Positions 54,409 through 63,962 are shown, numbered from the stretch's first letter. The stretch: DNA of 64,000 nucleotides from Legionella quinlivanii (GCF_900461555.1 NZ_UGOX01000001.1:281001-345000); one strand, 5' to 3'. Made by a program: numbers and translations. Notes: generated by a model from the letters alone, not told the origin.

Positions 54409-55472
54409 AATGAGGCATTTTTTGTTGGCTGTGGTTTGAATTCACTGACTGACATTCCTGGATATAGGCGCTCCTGCCCTTTAATAATCAGTTTCTGCCC
54501 CTCTTGCAAGCCTTCAGTAATTTCTACCGTCGATTTATCTTTGAGTCCCGTTTTAATGGATGCCAGTTTGATTTTTCCATTATCAAGAATGTAGACGAAT
54601 GGAGCGCCATTTCGGAGAAAAATGGCGGATGAGGGTACCACGATTACATTTTTCTGTTCGCGTACAAGCAAATCCAGTTCCACGGTTGAACCAATCAGAC
54701 AATCTTTGCAAACAATGTCGATATCGGCAGGGCACATGTGCGTTTCTTCATCCAGCATTGCCTGCACATGGGAAAGTTTATAATTCCGGTTCAATAATTT
54801 CACGGGTTGCCCCACCCGTATTGTTGGGAGGGTGCTGCAAGGCAGATCGATATCGACGGCCAGCGATTTGGGATCATAGATAGTAACGATTGCATCTCCC
54901 TGGGTGACTTGCATGCCTTCACGTTTTTTGTAGACACCAATCACGCCATCAAAAGGCGCATAAAAACGCAGATTGTCCAAATCAAGCTTTGCCTGAGCTA
55001 ATTCTTTCTGGGCGGTAAGCCAGATTTGTTTTTGCTCATCGGCCTCTTTCGGACTGACATAGCCTTTTTTAATCAACGCGGGATCCGCAAGGCGCTGATA
55101 TTGCTGACGAGCAATTTGCTCAGCAGTTTCTGATAATTGCAGGGATTTTTCATTATCTGGATTATCGATTTTGGCAATTAATCCATTTTTGGAAATTGTT
55201 TCGCCGGGGTTGGCCATGATATCGAGAATTCCGCTGCCTTTTGCGGTTAACACCGCAACATGCTTGGGCCTAATAGTACCTAGTAAATGAATGGTCTCGT
55301 GAATATCGGCTTTTTTTAATGTCAGTGTTTCAACTACTTTTACCGGGTTGCTATTGTCCTTGGCAGAGCTTGTATGAAAAAGCCAATAGGCAATAATCAC
55401 AAGAGACAATATCACAAAAAGGATGTGTTTTTTGGTTAATCGAATTGGCTTAACTCTAAAATTTGCCATCAT
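54405..55472 (-). CDS. RND efflux periplasmic adaptor (membrane fusion protein)
   Basis: Adaptor of 355 residues anchored by an N-terminal membrane segment (ILFVILSLVIIAYWLF). It has the lipoyl/barrel-sandwich region (LGTIRPKHVAVLTAKGSGIL), a helical hairpin, and the beta-barrel PFDGVIGVYKKREGMQVTQGD. It links the RND pump to an outer-membrane channel. A cysteine-bearing segment (MCPADIDIVCKDC) in the barrel is uncommon. First gene of the pump operon. Confidence 0.9.
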   Translation of the reverse strand: MMANFRVKPIRLTKKHILFVILSLVIIAYWLFHTSSAKDNSNPVKVVETLTLKKADIHETIHLLGTIRPKHVAVLTAKGSGILDIMANPGETISKNGLIAKIDNPDNEKSLQLSETAEQIARQQYQRLADPALIKKGYVSPKEADEQKQIWLTAQKELAQAKLDLDNLRFYAPFDGVIGVYKKREGMQVTQGDAIVTIYDPKSLAVDIDLPCSTLPTIRVGQPVKLLNRNYKLSHVQAMLDEETHMCPADIDIVCKDCLIGSTVELDLLVREQKNVIVVPSSAIFLRNGAPFVYILDNGKIKLASIKTGLKDKSTVEITEGLQEGQKLIIKGQERLYPGMSVSEFKPQPTKNASL

Positions 55473-55563
55473 CGGACTCTCTAATCATTGGTAATATCTG
55501 AGCGAGGATGGATTATCCTAACACAACTACGGTAGAGATTGGACAACTTATTGATAAGGTATT

Positions 55564-56292
55564 TTAATGGGATTCCACTGACTCTTTCAGCACTTCGACC
55601 GGTGCTGTAAATAAATACCCGCCATTACGAATCGTTTTTATCAGGGCGGGTTTTTTGGCATCCAGTTCAATTTTCTGCCTTAAACGACTAATTTGAACGT
55701 CAATACGGCGATCGAATGGATGGAGATCGGAGTGTTTGGTGATCTGTAACAAAAACTCTCGCCCCAGGACTTGCTGCGGCTGCCGAACGAATGCATGAAG
55801 CAGGTCATACTCCCCCGCGCTTAACAGAAGCTCATGGTGATCATTGCTAAAAACCTGTCGAGATGCTGGATAAAGACGCCACTCTGAAAAAAGTAATACT
55901 TCTTTTTCTGCTTCTGCATTTTGATTTGCCCTTGCGACTCGTCGGCTGATCGCTCCGATACGAGCATGCAATTCGCGCGGATGAATTGGTTTAACCAGAA
56001 AATCATCAGCTCCGGCTTCAAGCATGTTTACACAGAGTTTTTCATTGACTTGATTGCTGATAACAATTAGCGGCACATTGAAACGTTCATAGATCTGATG
56101 AATTTTGGCCGGGTTTGCTTCAAGAAGTGTTGCCGAAATAAGCAAGGCGACAGGCACTTCACAAGTTGTTTCAAGTTCTGACAAGCTCTTAATCGAGACA
56201 ATATTAAAATTGAATTTATTAAAATAATCAGCCATTTGGCTTTCCGGGAGCGCATCGTCAATGAAAAGCAGGGACTTGCGATGCATGGGCAT
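55564..56292 (-). CDS. OmpR-family regulator with degenerate receiver domain
   Basis: A 242-residue regulator with an N-terminal receiver-like domain and a C-terminal winged helix (GEYDLLHAFVRQPQQVLGRE, DRRIDVQISRLRQKIE). The acidic pair Asp12-Asp13 and Lys101 (FLVKPIHPRELHARI) are kept. The phosphoacceptor aspartate is replaced by Ser53 (ALLISATLLEAN), so ordinary phosphorylation is not expected. No sensor kinase is adjacent. It is on the same strand just upstream of the efflux operon, which it may control. The start is the ATG at 56292, with GGAG seven bases upstream; the longer frame to 56361 is rejected. Confidence 0.85.
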   Translation of the reverse strand: MPMHRKSLLFIDDALPESQMADYFNKFNFNIVSIKSLSELETTCEVPVALLISATLLEANPAKIHQIYERFNVPLIVISNQVNEKLCVNMLEAGADDFLVKPIHPRELHARIGAISRRVARANQNAEAEKEVLLFSEWRLYPASRQVFSNDHHELLLSAGEYDLLHAFVRQPQQVLGREFLLQITKHSDLHPFDRRIDVQISRLRQKIELDAKKPALIKTIRNGGYLFTAPVEVLKESVESH

Positions 56293-56387
56293 AAATAAAC
56301 TCCAGTAATTTTCAACAGACAGTATTTTGACAATTATATACCTATTACACTTTAATTTCATCGCGTGTTAAAGGAGTCTGGACCTTC

Positions 56388-56438
56388 ATTTTCGACTGAA
56401 AATTGTTATTGTTCAAAGCCTTGGGACTAAGCTACAAT
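56388..56438 (+). promoter_or_regulatory. candidate operator and promoter before the 485-residue protein gene
   Basis: TTGTTC (56409-56414) and TACAAT (56433-56438) with an 18-base spacer form a fair sigma70 promoter. Directly upstream is an inverted repeat ATTTTC-GACT-GAAAAT (56388-56403), in the position of an activator site. Predicted start of transcription about 56445. Confidence 0.5.
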
Positions 56439-56444
56439 CAATAA

Positions 56445-56697
56445 TAAGCGCCCGAGGGACATAGGGAATGGGGGATAATGCTTTAAGACTTTACCTACGT
56501 AGGCTCTAATAGGATGGTTAAATTTTGTGACCATCTCTCAGGGACAAGCCGAGGGACGTAGAGAGTAGTGGTGAAGGCCTTAAGGCAGCGCCATTAGGCC
56601 AAGGGCCCAACTTACAATAATTCCTAAATTAATGGCAGTGAGGCCAGACACAGTTACAGTTTAGCAATACTTTCAGAGAGGGGGCAGGAGGTAAGGG
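56445..56697 (+). promoter_or_regulatory. long GGA-rich leader or small RNA candidate
   Basis: About 250 bases between the candidate promoter and the next start codon hold no reading frame. They contain four AGGGA motifs (56455, 56463, 56540, 56552), a further GGGGGA (56470-56475) and AGGA (56511). Motifs of the ANGGA type are bound by CsrA/RsmA. The first and last pairs lie in a direct repeat (CCGAGGGACATAG / CCGAGGGACGTAG). A hairpin GATGGT...ACCATC lies between. AGGAGG at 56686-56691 is the ribosome binding site of the downstream gene. No U-run terminator is visible, so a regulated 5' leader is more likely than a free small RNA. Confidence 0.45.
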
Positions 56698-58155
56698 ATG
56701 ACAGAAACCATGCATGTACCGTTACCTTGGTTGATTGATGAAAATTGCCGATTAAAGGCTGAATTAAAATATGCGATTAAAATTAACGAGGCTAAGCTGA
56801 AACCTTTGCTGGAATCGTCGCCGACCCCGTCCTACAAAACGAGCAGTATTGTTGAATATTGCCATCAGCTAATTGGACTGTATGAAAAATTATCCCGTCT
56901 GAACTCCTCTGTAGCTAATCCCGTTTGGGAGTCACCGCTTTTGTTTGAAACAATTTATTCACAATGTATTGCCAGAATTGAAAAATGCCGCATTAAATGG
57001 AGGCAGGGCAGTACTGATGAAAATGAAGCCCGAAGCGTTGATAGCTTATTATTTTACTACAGGAATTTAATAGCCTTGGTCCTTGACCACGATCCAAAGG
57101 GTAATTGCGGCGATAATGAACTGCTGGCTCCCTTACTGAGAAAAATAATACAGGCGAAATCCGTTAGTGAATGGCTTGGCGCAATTATTCATTTTGCCAA
57201 TCGCTTTAATGACAAGGTCAGTATGGCCAAAGAGCAGTTTTTGCATTTAAACGAACGCGATTGTCTGGGTTTTTATCAGCAATTGACTGATCCTGAATAT
57301 GTCGAGCTGGTCAATGCCCTGTTTTTTTATAAAACGCAACCGGGATTGTTATACGGAAATCGATTGAGTACCGAAAAGGAAATCGAAGTTAAAAATACGC
57401 TCTGTCAGTTACATTATTTTATCGAGGTCATTCATCAAACGATTTTGCATAATCTAAAACAGCGTGGCTATAATCCCGTGCAGGATTATCTTTTTCATGG
57501 AGATGAATTACCTCCCGGGATTTGCGTTCAAATAAATGAGATGACAAGAGAAATTATCAAGGCGGCTCTCCAGCAATGCGAAATGCCCAATTTCCTGTCC
57601 ACCAATGATCTTATCCATCAGGGCCTTAATGATTTGTTTCGTGCGTATAAATACTGGTTTAATCCCAATCGCCTGATTGACGCCGCTATGTATCTGCGAA
57701 GTCAGTTGGTCTCTCCTGTATCAGAACCGGAAGGCAATGAATTTTTACAGCAAATGATTATTCTCTATCAGCAGCTAAGCACAGAGCAATGTATCGACCT
57801 GTATGGTTATTTTTCAAATAAAGATACACGCTATTTGCTCAGAACTTTACAGGCTGCGGCGCAGGGTCAGATGATTCGTGATGTGGAGTTGCTCAAGGAA
57901 AATGAGCGATTAGCAGTCATTCGTGTCTACCAGGTTATGGAAGACTTGATGGCCGCTTTACTATGCGAATTAAAAAATCGCCATATTCTAATGGCGGCTT
58001 ACCCTGATTTCAAACATGATACAGTAGTAAAGCCTGGAAGGCGAAACCTGCAGGCTCTAAGCCGTATTCTGACGCTTTATTCATCACCAGAGATGAATAA
58101 GAATTCGAGGCTGGAGACATTATTTAAGTCCTTGGAAAAGCTTCAGCAGGGATAG
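56698..58155 (+). CDS. hypothetical 485-residue protein, possible effector
   Basis: Unrecognised protein without signal peptide or membrane segments, predicted mostly helical, rich in Leu, Gln and Tyr and with scattered cysteines. No catalytic motif is evident. Strong AGGAGG ribosome binding site six bases before the ATG, and an unusually long leader upstream. It is flanked by unrelated genes on the other strand. Effector status is a guess from composition and context. Confidence 0.6.
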   Translation: MTETMHVPLPWLIDENCRLKAELKYAIKINEAKLKPLLESSPTPSYKTSSIVEYCHQLIGLYEKLSRLNSSVANPVWESPLLFETIYSQCIARIEKCRIKWRQGSTDENEARSVDSLLFYYRNLIALVLDHDPKGNCGDNELLAPLLRKIIQAKSVSEWLGAIIHFANRFNDKVSMAKEQFLHLNERDCLGFYQQLTDPEYVELVNALFFYKTQPGLLYGNRLSTEKEIEVKNTLCQLHYFIEVIHQTILHNLKQRGYNPVQDYLFHGDELPPGICVQINEMTREIIKAALQQCEMPNFLSTNDLIHQGLNDLFRAYKYWFNPNRLIDAAMYLRSQLVSPVSEPEGNEFLQQMIILYQQLSTEQCIDLYGYFSNKDTRYLLRTLQAAAQGQMIRDVELLKENERLAVIRVYQVMEDLMAALLCELKNRHILMAAYPDFKHDTVVKPGRRNLQALSRILTLYSSPEMNKNSRLETLFKSLEKLQQG

Positions 58156-58186
58156 ACAAGCCTTCCGCGGGCGGTCGTCACCCCGT

Positions 58187-60244
58187 TCATGTGGGAGGAT
58201 TAGAAATCTTCGGCATCTCTTTAAACGCTGGCGGAGTTTGCGGATAACTTGACAATTGCTTCTGGTAAAAATTAAGCAATTGTTCGAGCAGTTTTTGTCT
58301 CGGTGAGTGTTTTGCGAAAGCCGACTGGGCCTCATCAGTCCATTCCCCGGTTTTTAAATTCAGGATCACCGTAATATAGGTCTCATTATCGGGATAAAGA
58401 GCAAGCAGCCAATCGCCATCCAATATTCCATAAAGCTTCATTGCATCGATAAGCGGCCAGCGATCGGGACGAATTTCAAGATCATCGGTTTGTGGATTCA
58501 CCCAGAAAAGCAGTTTGCCATATTCGACTGCTTTTTCATTACTTAGAGCAGAGTTGGGTAGAAATCCGCTTTCGAGCATAACCGGTCGGCTTTGCTCATT
58601 CAAATGGGTTTGTGTTCCTAAAAAACCTGCCAGTGATACGCCGTCAGATACCAAGGTTGGGTGAATTTTAAGATAAGAGTAGACAGTGGGTGCGATGTCC
58701 ATTAATACCACACGGTCCTGCACAGTTTTTACTGGGCTAATGGTTGCCCCCTGCTGAAAACTTACCATACCCAGAACACAGAAAAACTGGTCCGGACTTA
58801 ATAAATCGGAGCCATGTCCGGCGCTGCGTTGTAATTCAGTAGCGGTTTTTTGAGGAAAATAGGACTCGAGGCGACTTGAGCCGGTGCCCTGATATAGCCG
58901 GGGATCGATTTTCCTGGAGCCTTTTTTATATAAGACTTCACCATGATCACTTAATAAAATAAGAAGACTGTTATCAGTGATTGCGGTTTTTTGCAGGAAC
59001 TCAACCAATGTTTTAACTTGCTGATCGACTTTATGCAGCGCTGTAAAATAAAGTCCCTCCCGCTCTTCCAGACTATATTCATTTTTAACTTGTGCTGCAG
59101 AAGAGGCTGCCCAGGCATAGGGCCAATGAGGTAAGGTAAAATGTACGGCTAAAAAAACAGGTTTTTTAGTATTAAGCTCAAGAATGGAGTGCTGTAATTC
59201 CTTATCGAAGGTTTCGGGATAATAGGCAAAATGTCCGGCGCGATTCATGTAATTGTAAGGAAGCAGCCAGCGGCTAAGGCGAAAATTAATTAGAAAATTG
59301 CTGAGCGGAAAATCATAAAAGGAGCCTAGCAGTACATCATTGGCGCCAATTTTAGGGCCGACAATTTTTTGAAAACCAAACTCTTCCCCCAAATTATTAA
59401 ATCGTCTGTCGTCTGTGGCAAAAATAGTTTGATACCCCGCATTCTTCAAAGTCCAGGCAAAGCTTGCGGCACTGTCAATTTCTTTCTTTGAGATAAGATT
59501 TTCTCTGGCGCGATGATGAAGTGGATGAAGTCCGGTTAAAATGCTTGCCCAGGCAGAATAAGTTCGCGCCAAAGGACTGACCGTGTTGGTAAAATGCACG
59601 CTCTTGTCAAGAAATTGAGCGATGAATGGGGTATGAGCCTTGCTAACCTGGTCTGGACTTAAAGAATCGACGCCGATAATGATAATATTGGGCGATTTAC
59701 TGGTGCTGAAACGGGTCTCTTTTTTTGGCCAGGGCAGGAGTAGAATAATCAGTAATATTGTTATGCTGATACTCACTTTTGTATTTAGCAAACAGAGTCG
59801 ATAAAGGCTAATCAGACTTGCCAGCAATAATAAGCCCAATGAGATCAGAAGGGCTGTAGTGATCAGAAAGAGCGGAAGTCCCGGAACAAACAATTTGCTA
59901 AAGGCGCTTAAGGGAAAAAAATAGCAGTTAAGGCTTAGAATGGCACTCAGAGAAGTGATTAGGATAGTAAGAATGCGCCGGTCCAGGTGCTTTTGGGAGA
60001 TGGGTATCGGTGTAATTCCCCACAATAAGAAAACCTGAAACAGAGCCAGGAGAGCGTGCAGGATAATTTGCAGCAAAAAGGCGGCAATTAACTCTGCATA
60101 AACTTTCCAGGGCAAGGTTACAGCGTGGATAAAACTGGCACTTAACGAGAAGCTGTAAATAAGTTGGAATAAGAGAAATAACAGGTTAAATCCTGCAAAG
60201 CTATAAATGCCCTGTTTTATAATCTGCCTAAAACGCGTTACCAT
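58187..60244 (-). CDS. sulfatase-fold inner-membrane protein (YejM/PbgA-like)
   Basis: A 685-residue protein with about five N-terminal membrane helices (residues 1-175) and a large periplasmic alkaline-phosphatase-superfamily domain. The metal/nucleophile region is IIIIGVDSLSPDQ with ARTYSAWASILTG; LLILLSDHGEVL supplies later ligands. The layout matches DUF3413/YejM (PbgA), which senses or transports phospholipid/LPS, and also LtaS-type phosphoglycerol transferases. The catalytic residue set cannot be settled by eye. It follows the DUF547 gene on the same strand. Confidence 0.8.
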   Translation of the reverse strand: MVTRFRQIIKQGIYSFAGFNLLFLLFQLIYSFSLSASFIHAVTLPWKVYAELIAAFLLQIILHALLALFQVFLLWGITPIPISQKHLDRRILTILITSLSAILSLNCYFFPLSAFSKLFVPGLPLFLITTALLISLGLLLLASLISLYRLCLLNTKVSISITILLIILLLPWPKKETRFSTSKSPNIIIIGVDSLSPDQVSKAHTPFIAQFLDKSVHFTNTVSPLARTYSAWASILTGLHPLHHRARENLISKKEIDSAASFAWTLKNAGYQTIFATDDRRFNNLGEEFGFQKIVGPKIGANDVLLGSFYDFPLSNFLINFRLSRWLLPYNYMNRAGHFAYYPETFDKELQHSILELNTKKPVFLAVHFTLPHWPYAWAASSAAQVKNEYSLEEREGLYFTALHKVDQQVKTLVEFLQKTAITDNSLLILLSDHGEVLYKKGSRKIDPRLYQGTGSSRLESYFPQKTATELQRSAGHGSDLLSPDQFFCVLGMVSFQQGATISPVKTVQDRVVLMDIAPTVYSYLKIHPTLVSDGVSLAGFLGTQTHLNEQSRPVMLESGFLPNSALSNEKAVEYGKLLFWVNPQTDDLEIRPDRWPLIDAMKLYGILDGDWLLALYPDNETYITVILNLKTGEWTDEAQSAFAKHSPRQKLLEQLLNFYQKQLSSYPQTPPAFKEMPKISNPPT

Positions 60245-60312
60245 CCGATGAGTAGAATATTCGTTAACCCTAATGGCATTCTGAGCTTGAAAGGCTGGAA
60301 TAGCAAGTAATC

Positions 60313-61152
60313 TTAACCCGCCTGATTTTTAACAGTTGTATTCAAATGCCAGTTGTAAACATAATTGTCGATGGTATTAACATGCTTTAACTGATGTTTT
60401 AGCGGTTCTTTGGCAAATTGCCTGATATGATTAATTACATTTTGTTTGGTTTCCCCAAAATCCTCACTAAACCAGTCGTATATTTTGGAAACGACCAATT
60501 CACCCTCAATAACCTGCACGCCTCGCAAAGAATTGACATAGTCAAAGGCCGCCAGATTTAATTGCTGTTCCAGTTTTTCGCCGGTATAAACCTGCTTCCC
60601 CAGGTTTGGAGCACCAATCGCGCCATTATTCAAGGCATAATGGCAACGAGAGTCATTCCATATAGGGCGAATGATACGATTCTGAATTTCGTCCAGAGAT
60701 AATGAAATATTATTGACAGTAATCAGTTTGGCCCCCCAGGGTCCAATACTGAATAAACCGGGCGAGATATTGATTTCATCGATGCTGTTTACCGGGAAAT
60801 AACTGGCAACAGTATGCACGGTTATTGCGTTATACACATTGATCCAGTAAGCGAGTTGCTCTGCTCGATTGTACTCGCTGATATTAATGCCTGACATTCG
60901 CTCAATGTATTTTTTTAATAGCAGACGATCGGTTTCCCTGACATTGGGATAATCAATCAGATTGATTCCTTCTTCATTGGTAATGAGATGTTTTTGCAGA
61001 AATTCCTGCCATTCTGAATGTTGAATAACTGCTTTGGACAATGGATTGTTAACTTCCCAGATAGGCCATAAGCTTTTGTTGAAAGAGGCAAAGATATTAC
61101 CTGTTATAAAAAGCAATAAAAAAAGAACTGTAATTCTAAGGCTTTTACTCAT
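60313..61152 (-). CDS. exported DUF547 protein
   Basis: A 279-residue protein with an N-terminal signal (ITVLFLLLFITGNIFA) and a DUF547 core. Landmarks are EQLAYWINVYNAITVHTVASYFP, WNDSRCHYALNNGAIGAPNLG and YDWFSEDFG. Function of the family is unknown; it is distantly papain/transglutaminase-like. The start overlaps recR by 8 bases. Confidence 0.85.
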   Translation of the reverse strand: MSKSLRITVLFLLLFITGNIFASFNKSLWPIWEVNNPLSKAVIQHSEWQEFLQKHLITNEEGINLIDYPNVRETDRLLLKKYIERMSGINISEYNRAEQLAYWINVYNAITVHTVASYFPVNSIDEINISPGLFSIGPWGAKLITVNNISLSLDEIQNRIIRPIWNDSRCHYALNNGAIGAPNLGKQVYTGEKLEQQLNLAAFDYVNSLRGVQVIEGELVVSKIYDWFSEDFGETKQNVINHIRQFAKEPLKHQLKHVNTIDNYVYNWHLNTTVKNQAG

Positions 61153-61738
61153 TCACAAGGGCTCGATTACGTAGTGCATTACCAATAGTAGTGACATCCA
61201 GGAACTCCAGCTCGCCGCCAGAGGGGATCCCCCGTGCCAGCTGACTGATGCGAATGCTGCAGTCGCTAAACAATTCTCGAATAAAATGGGTGGTGGTTTG
61301 AGCTTCAACCGATGGACTCAGGGCAAGGATAATTTCCTCAATTTGCTCTGACAGTGCCAGGTGGCGTAAGCGCGGCAAGCCGATGTCCTCAGGACCCAAT
61401 CCATCAAGTGGGGAAATTTTACCCATGAGTACAAAATATTTTCCTTTAAACACTCTGCTCTGTTCGATTGCAGCCACATCAGCAGGTGTTTCAACGACAC
61501 ATAAGACAGTGTGCTCACGGCCATTATCACGGCATAATGAACATAATTCGGTTTCTGTATAATTGTTACAACGTTCGCAATGCCTGATTTGCTGCATGGC
61601 TTGCTCCAGACAGGCAGCAAGATGCAGGCCGCGTTGACGCTGGTGTTGCAGCAGGTGAAAAACCATGCGCTGGGCGGATTTTGGACCCACCCCTGGTAAA
61701 CAGCGCAGTGCCTCAACTAGCCTGGTCAACGCATTCAT
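61145..61738 (-). CDS. recR: recombination protein RecR
   Basis: Recombination mediator of the RecFOR pathway, 197 residues. N-terminal helix-hairpin-helix (LRCLPGVGPKSAQRMVFHLL), C4 zinc finger (CERCNNYTETELCSLC) and Toprim motif (LCVVETPADVAAIEQ) are intact. Lies in the conserved dnaX-ybaB-recR order. Confidence 0.97.
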   Translation of the reverse strand: MNALTRLVEALRCLPGVGPKSAQRMVFHLLQHQRQRGLHLAACLEQAMQQIRHCERCNNYTETELCSLCRDNGREHTVLCVVETPADVAAIEQSRVFKGKYFVLMGKISPLDGLGPEDIGLPRLRHLALSEQIEEIILALSPSVEAQTTTHFIRELFSDCSIRISQLARGIPSGGELEFLDVTTIGNALRNRALVNE

Positions 61739-61746
61739 AAAACTTA

Positions 61747-62085
61747 TTATTCCTTGTCTTTTTCTTTCATGAAATCGGTTGGAATATTCAGTCCGGCAGT
61801 CAGTTGGCTGATTTCTTCTTTAGATGCTTTTTCAACTTTACGATTGGCATCATTAATAGCTGCTGCAATTAAATCTTCCAGCATGCTAACTTCTTCATCA
61901 AGCAGGGAAGGATTAATTTTTACTTCGACCGCATCATGGTTGCCTTTCATTTTAATACGCACCAAGCCGCCGCCAGATTCGCCGCTAACGGTCAGCAAAT
62001 TCAATTTTTGTTGTGCTTCCTGCATTTTTTGCTGCATTTTTTGGGCTTCTTTCATTAGATTGCCAAGATTTTGATTAATATCCAT
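61747..62085 (-). CDS. ybaB: YbaB/EbfC family nucleoid-associated protein
   Basis: DNA-binding protein of 112 residues with [21 protein letters not shown] and [23 protein letters not shown] strands ([20 protein letters not shown]). Sits between dnaX and recR as in most bacteria. Confidence 0.95.
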   Translation of the reverse strand: MDINQNLGNLMKEAQKMQQKMQEAQQKLNLLTVSGESGGGLVRIKMKGNHDAVEVKINPSLLDEEVSMLEDLIAAAINDANRKVEKASKEEISQLTAGLNIPTDFMKEKDKE

Positions 62086-62117
62086 GTGTAGCTACCTCAT
62101 TCAAGTTGATTAACTAA

Positions 62118-63836
62118 TTATAATGTATCTTTGTTAGGTACAATAGAATTTTTGACGATCTCTCCGGAAAACTCCTGAATTAACTGTTGTAAAAAAGGGT
62201 CTTCCTCTAAGTGTTTTTCTGCTTCCTGCATGTTTTTTGTTTGCTCTATTTGTTTAACCTGCGCGGGTGAACTTTGTATGGTTTCCTGAACACTCAGATT
62301 AATACGGATATTGGTTTTATAAAATGCAGACAGAGTTTGTTCTATTCGTTGTGTAATCCCGGGCGAAAACAGGGAGTGGTGTCCCTTGGCGACTTGCAAA
62401 AAAATATCCTTGTCGCTGCGTTTAATAAATTCAGCATTTTCTACTGCAGTCAGGGCTAGTCCGCTCAATTTTAACTGGGGTATAATTTGCGCCCAGTTTT
62501 CCTCGACGAGAGTCGGAGCTGTATTAATTGCAACCTCCTGAGCCTCTGAAGGTAAAGGCATGGCCTTAACGGGTGTTTCTTCTAAATGCATGACAATTTC
62601 CTGCGGGGGAATTGCAATATCTTCAGATGGTCCTGGCTCATCCCGGGAAATTTCCTCTGCTTGGGCAAAAGCCTTAAGCGGTTCTGGTGTTCTGGAAAGG
62701 GGAGCTGACTCTAATTGCTCACCTGTAAGCGGAGGAATGACAGGGGAGGTAACCGGCTTGAAACTAAGCATGCGGAGCAGTGTCATTTCAAAACCGATTA
62801 AAAGGCTGGGAGCCAAATGAATCTCATCAATGCCTTTAAGGGCAATCTGATAAAACAATTGCACATCTGCTGGTGTTATTTGCTTTGACAGGCTTTGCGT
62901 CTCAACTGGAAAATCAAGCAAAGGATGAGAACCAGATAACGCCTGGCTGACCGAAATCTGGTGAAGATGATTGATCAGTTCTTCAAGAACAAAAATAAAA
63001 TGCCCCCCTTCGGCAGCAATCTGGCGGCTTATTTTAATAATGCTTCCCGCATCTTCAGCAAGCAAAGCTTGCAGCAGCAGCAGGGCATAATCTTGTTTTG
63101 TATGTCCTAAAAGGCTTTTCACAATTTCAGCGGTCAAATGATTATCAGCAGTCGCAATAGCCTGGTCAAGTATACTAAGTGCATCCCGCATGCTGCCTTT
63201 AGCCGCTCGCGCAATAATCTCAAGAGCCTGATGTTCAAAACTGTAGTTTTCTTCTTTAAGAATAAGTTCCATCTGACTAATGATAACCGCAGGCTGCAAT
63301 GGTTTAAGATTGAATTGTAAGCAACGGGATAGAACAGTTGCAGGCAGCTTCTGCGGATCGGTGGTCGCTAACAAAAACTTGACATGTGCAGGGGGTTCTT
63401 CCAGTGTCTTGAGTAAGGCATTAAAACTATGCTGCGAAAGCATATGAACTTCGTCGATCAAATAGATCTTGTAGCGGCCTGTCGTTGTCGCATATTGTAC
63501 ATTTTCCAGAAGTTCACGAGTGTCTTCAACACGTGTTTTTGAGGCGCCGTCGATTTCAATCAAATCGATAAACCGGCCCTGCTCAATGGCGAGGCATGTA
63601 TCACAGGAAAGGCAGGGTTCGGCACTGACACCTAGTTCACAATTAAGTGCTTTGGCCATTAAGCGCGCGATACTGGTTTTCCCCACGCCGCGGGTTCCAG
63701 TGAAAAGATAGGCATGATGAATACGTTGCTGGGCCAGTGATTTGCTAATGGCTTTATTAATATGTTCTTGGCCAACCAGTTGCGAGAAAGAACGTGGCCG
63801 CCATTTACGCGCCAGCGCAAGATAACTCATAGACAT
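62118..63836 (-). CDS. dnaX: DNA polymerase III tau/gamma subunit
   Basis: Clamp-loader ATPase of 572 residues. Walker A GTRGVGKTS, zinc-binding cysteines CELGVSAEPCLSCDTC, Walker B IYLIDEVHML and sensor LSRCLQFNLKPL. The C-terminal third is variable as expected for tau. I see no obvious A-AAA-AAG slippery site for making gamma. Start at 63836 or the ATG two codons later. Confidence 0.96.
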   Translation of the reverse strand: MSMSYLALARKWRPRSFSQLVGQEHINKAISKSLAQQRIHHAYLFTGTRGVGKTSIARLMAKALNCELGVSAEPCLSCDTCLAIEQGRFIDLIEIDGASKTRVEDTRELLENVQYATTTGRYKIYLIDEVHMLSQHSFNALLKTLEEPPAHVKFLLATTDPQKLPATVLSRCLQFNLKPLQPAVIISQMELILKEENYSFEHQALEIIARAAKGSMRDALSILDQAIATADNHLTAEIVKSLLGHTKQDYALLLLQALLAEDAGSIIKISRQIAAEGGHFIFVLEELINHLHQISVSQALSGSHPLLDFPVETQSLSKQITPADVQLFYQIALKGIDEIHLAPSLLIGFEMTLLRMLSFKPVTSPVIPPLTGEQLESAPLSRTPEPLKAFAQAEEISRDEPGPSEDIAIPPQEIVMHLEETPVKAMPLPSEAQEVAINTAPTLVEENWAQIIPQLKLSGLALTAVENAEFIKRSDKDIFLQVAKGHHSLFSPGITQRIEQTLSAFYKTNIRINLSVQETIQSSPAQVKQIEQTKNMQEAEKHLEEDPFLQQLIQEFSGEIVKNSIVPNKDTL

Positions 63837-63852
63837 TCTTTAGTAATATGGC

Positions 63853-63962
63853 GGCAGCTTCAGAAGCCACACCTCGGCGCCCGAATCAATTACTACCGCT
63901 GCTCCCTTCCGGGCCTGACGGGGTTCATAATCTATCGTCGCGTGGGGACCAATGAAGCCACC
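63853..63962 (-). ncRNA. ffs: signal recognition particle RNA (4.5S)
   Basis: On the minus strand the apical SRP core GTCAGGCCCGGAAGGGAGCA is present. The two ends pair: GGTGGCTTCA at the 5' end with TGAAGCTGCC at the 3' end, ten base pairs including two G-U. The length of about 110 bases fits a gammaproteobacterial 4.5S RNA, and location just upstream of dnaX is common. End points are taken from the stem. Confidence 0.93.

Noticed and set aside
62118..63836. Programmed frameshift producing DnaX gamma
   Set aside because: No A-AAA-AAG-type slippery heptamer with a following hairpin was seen.
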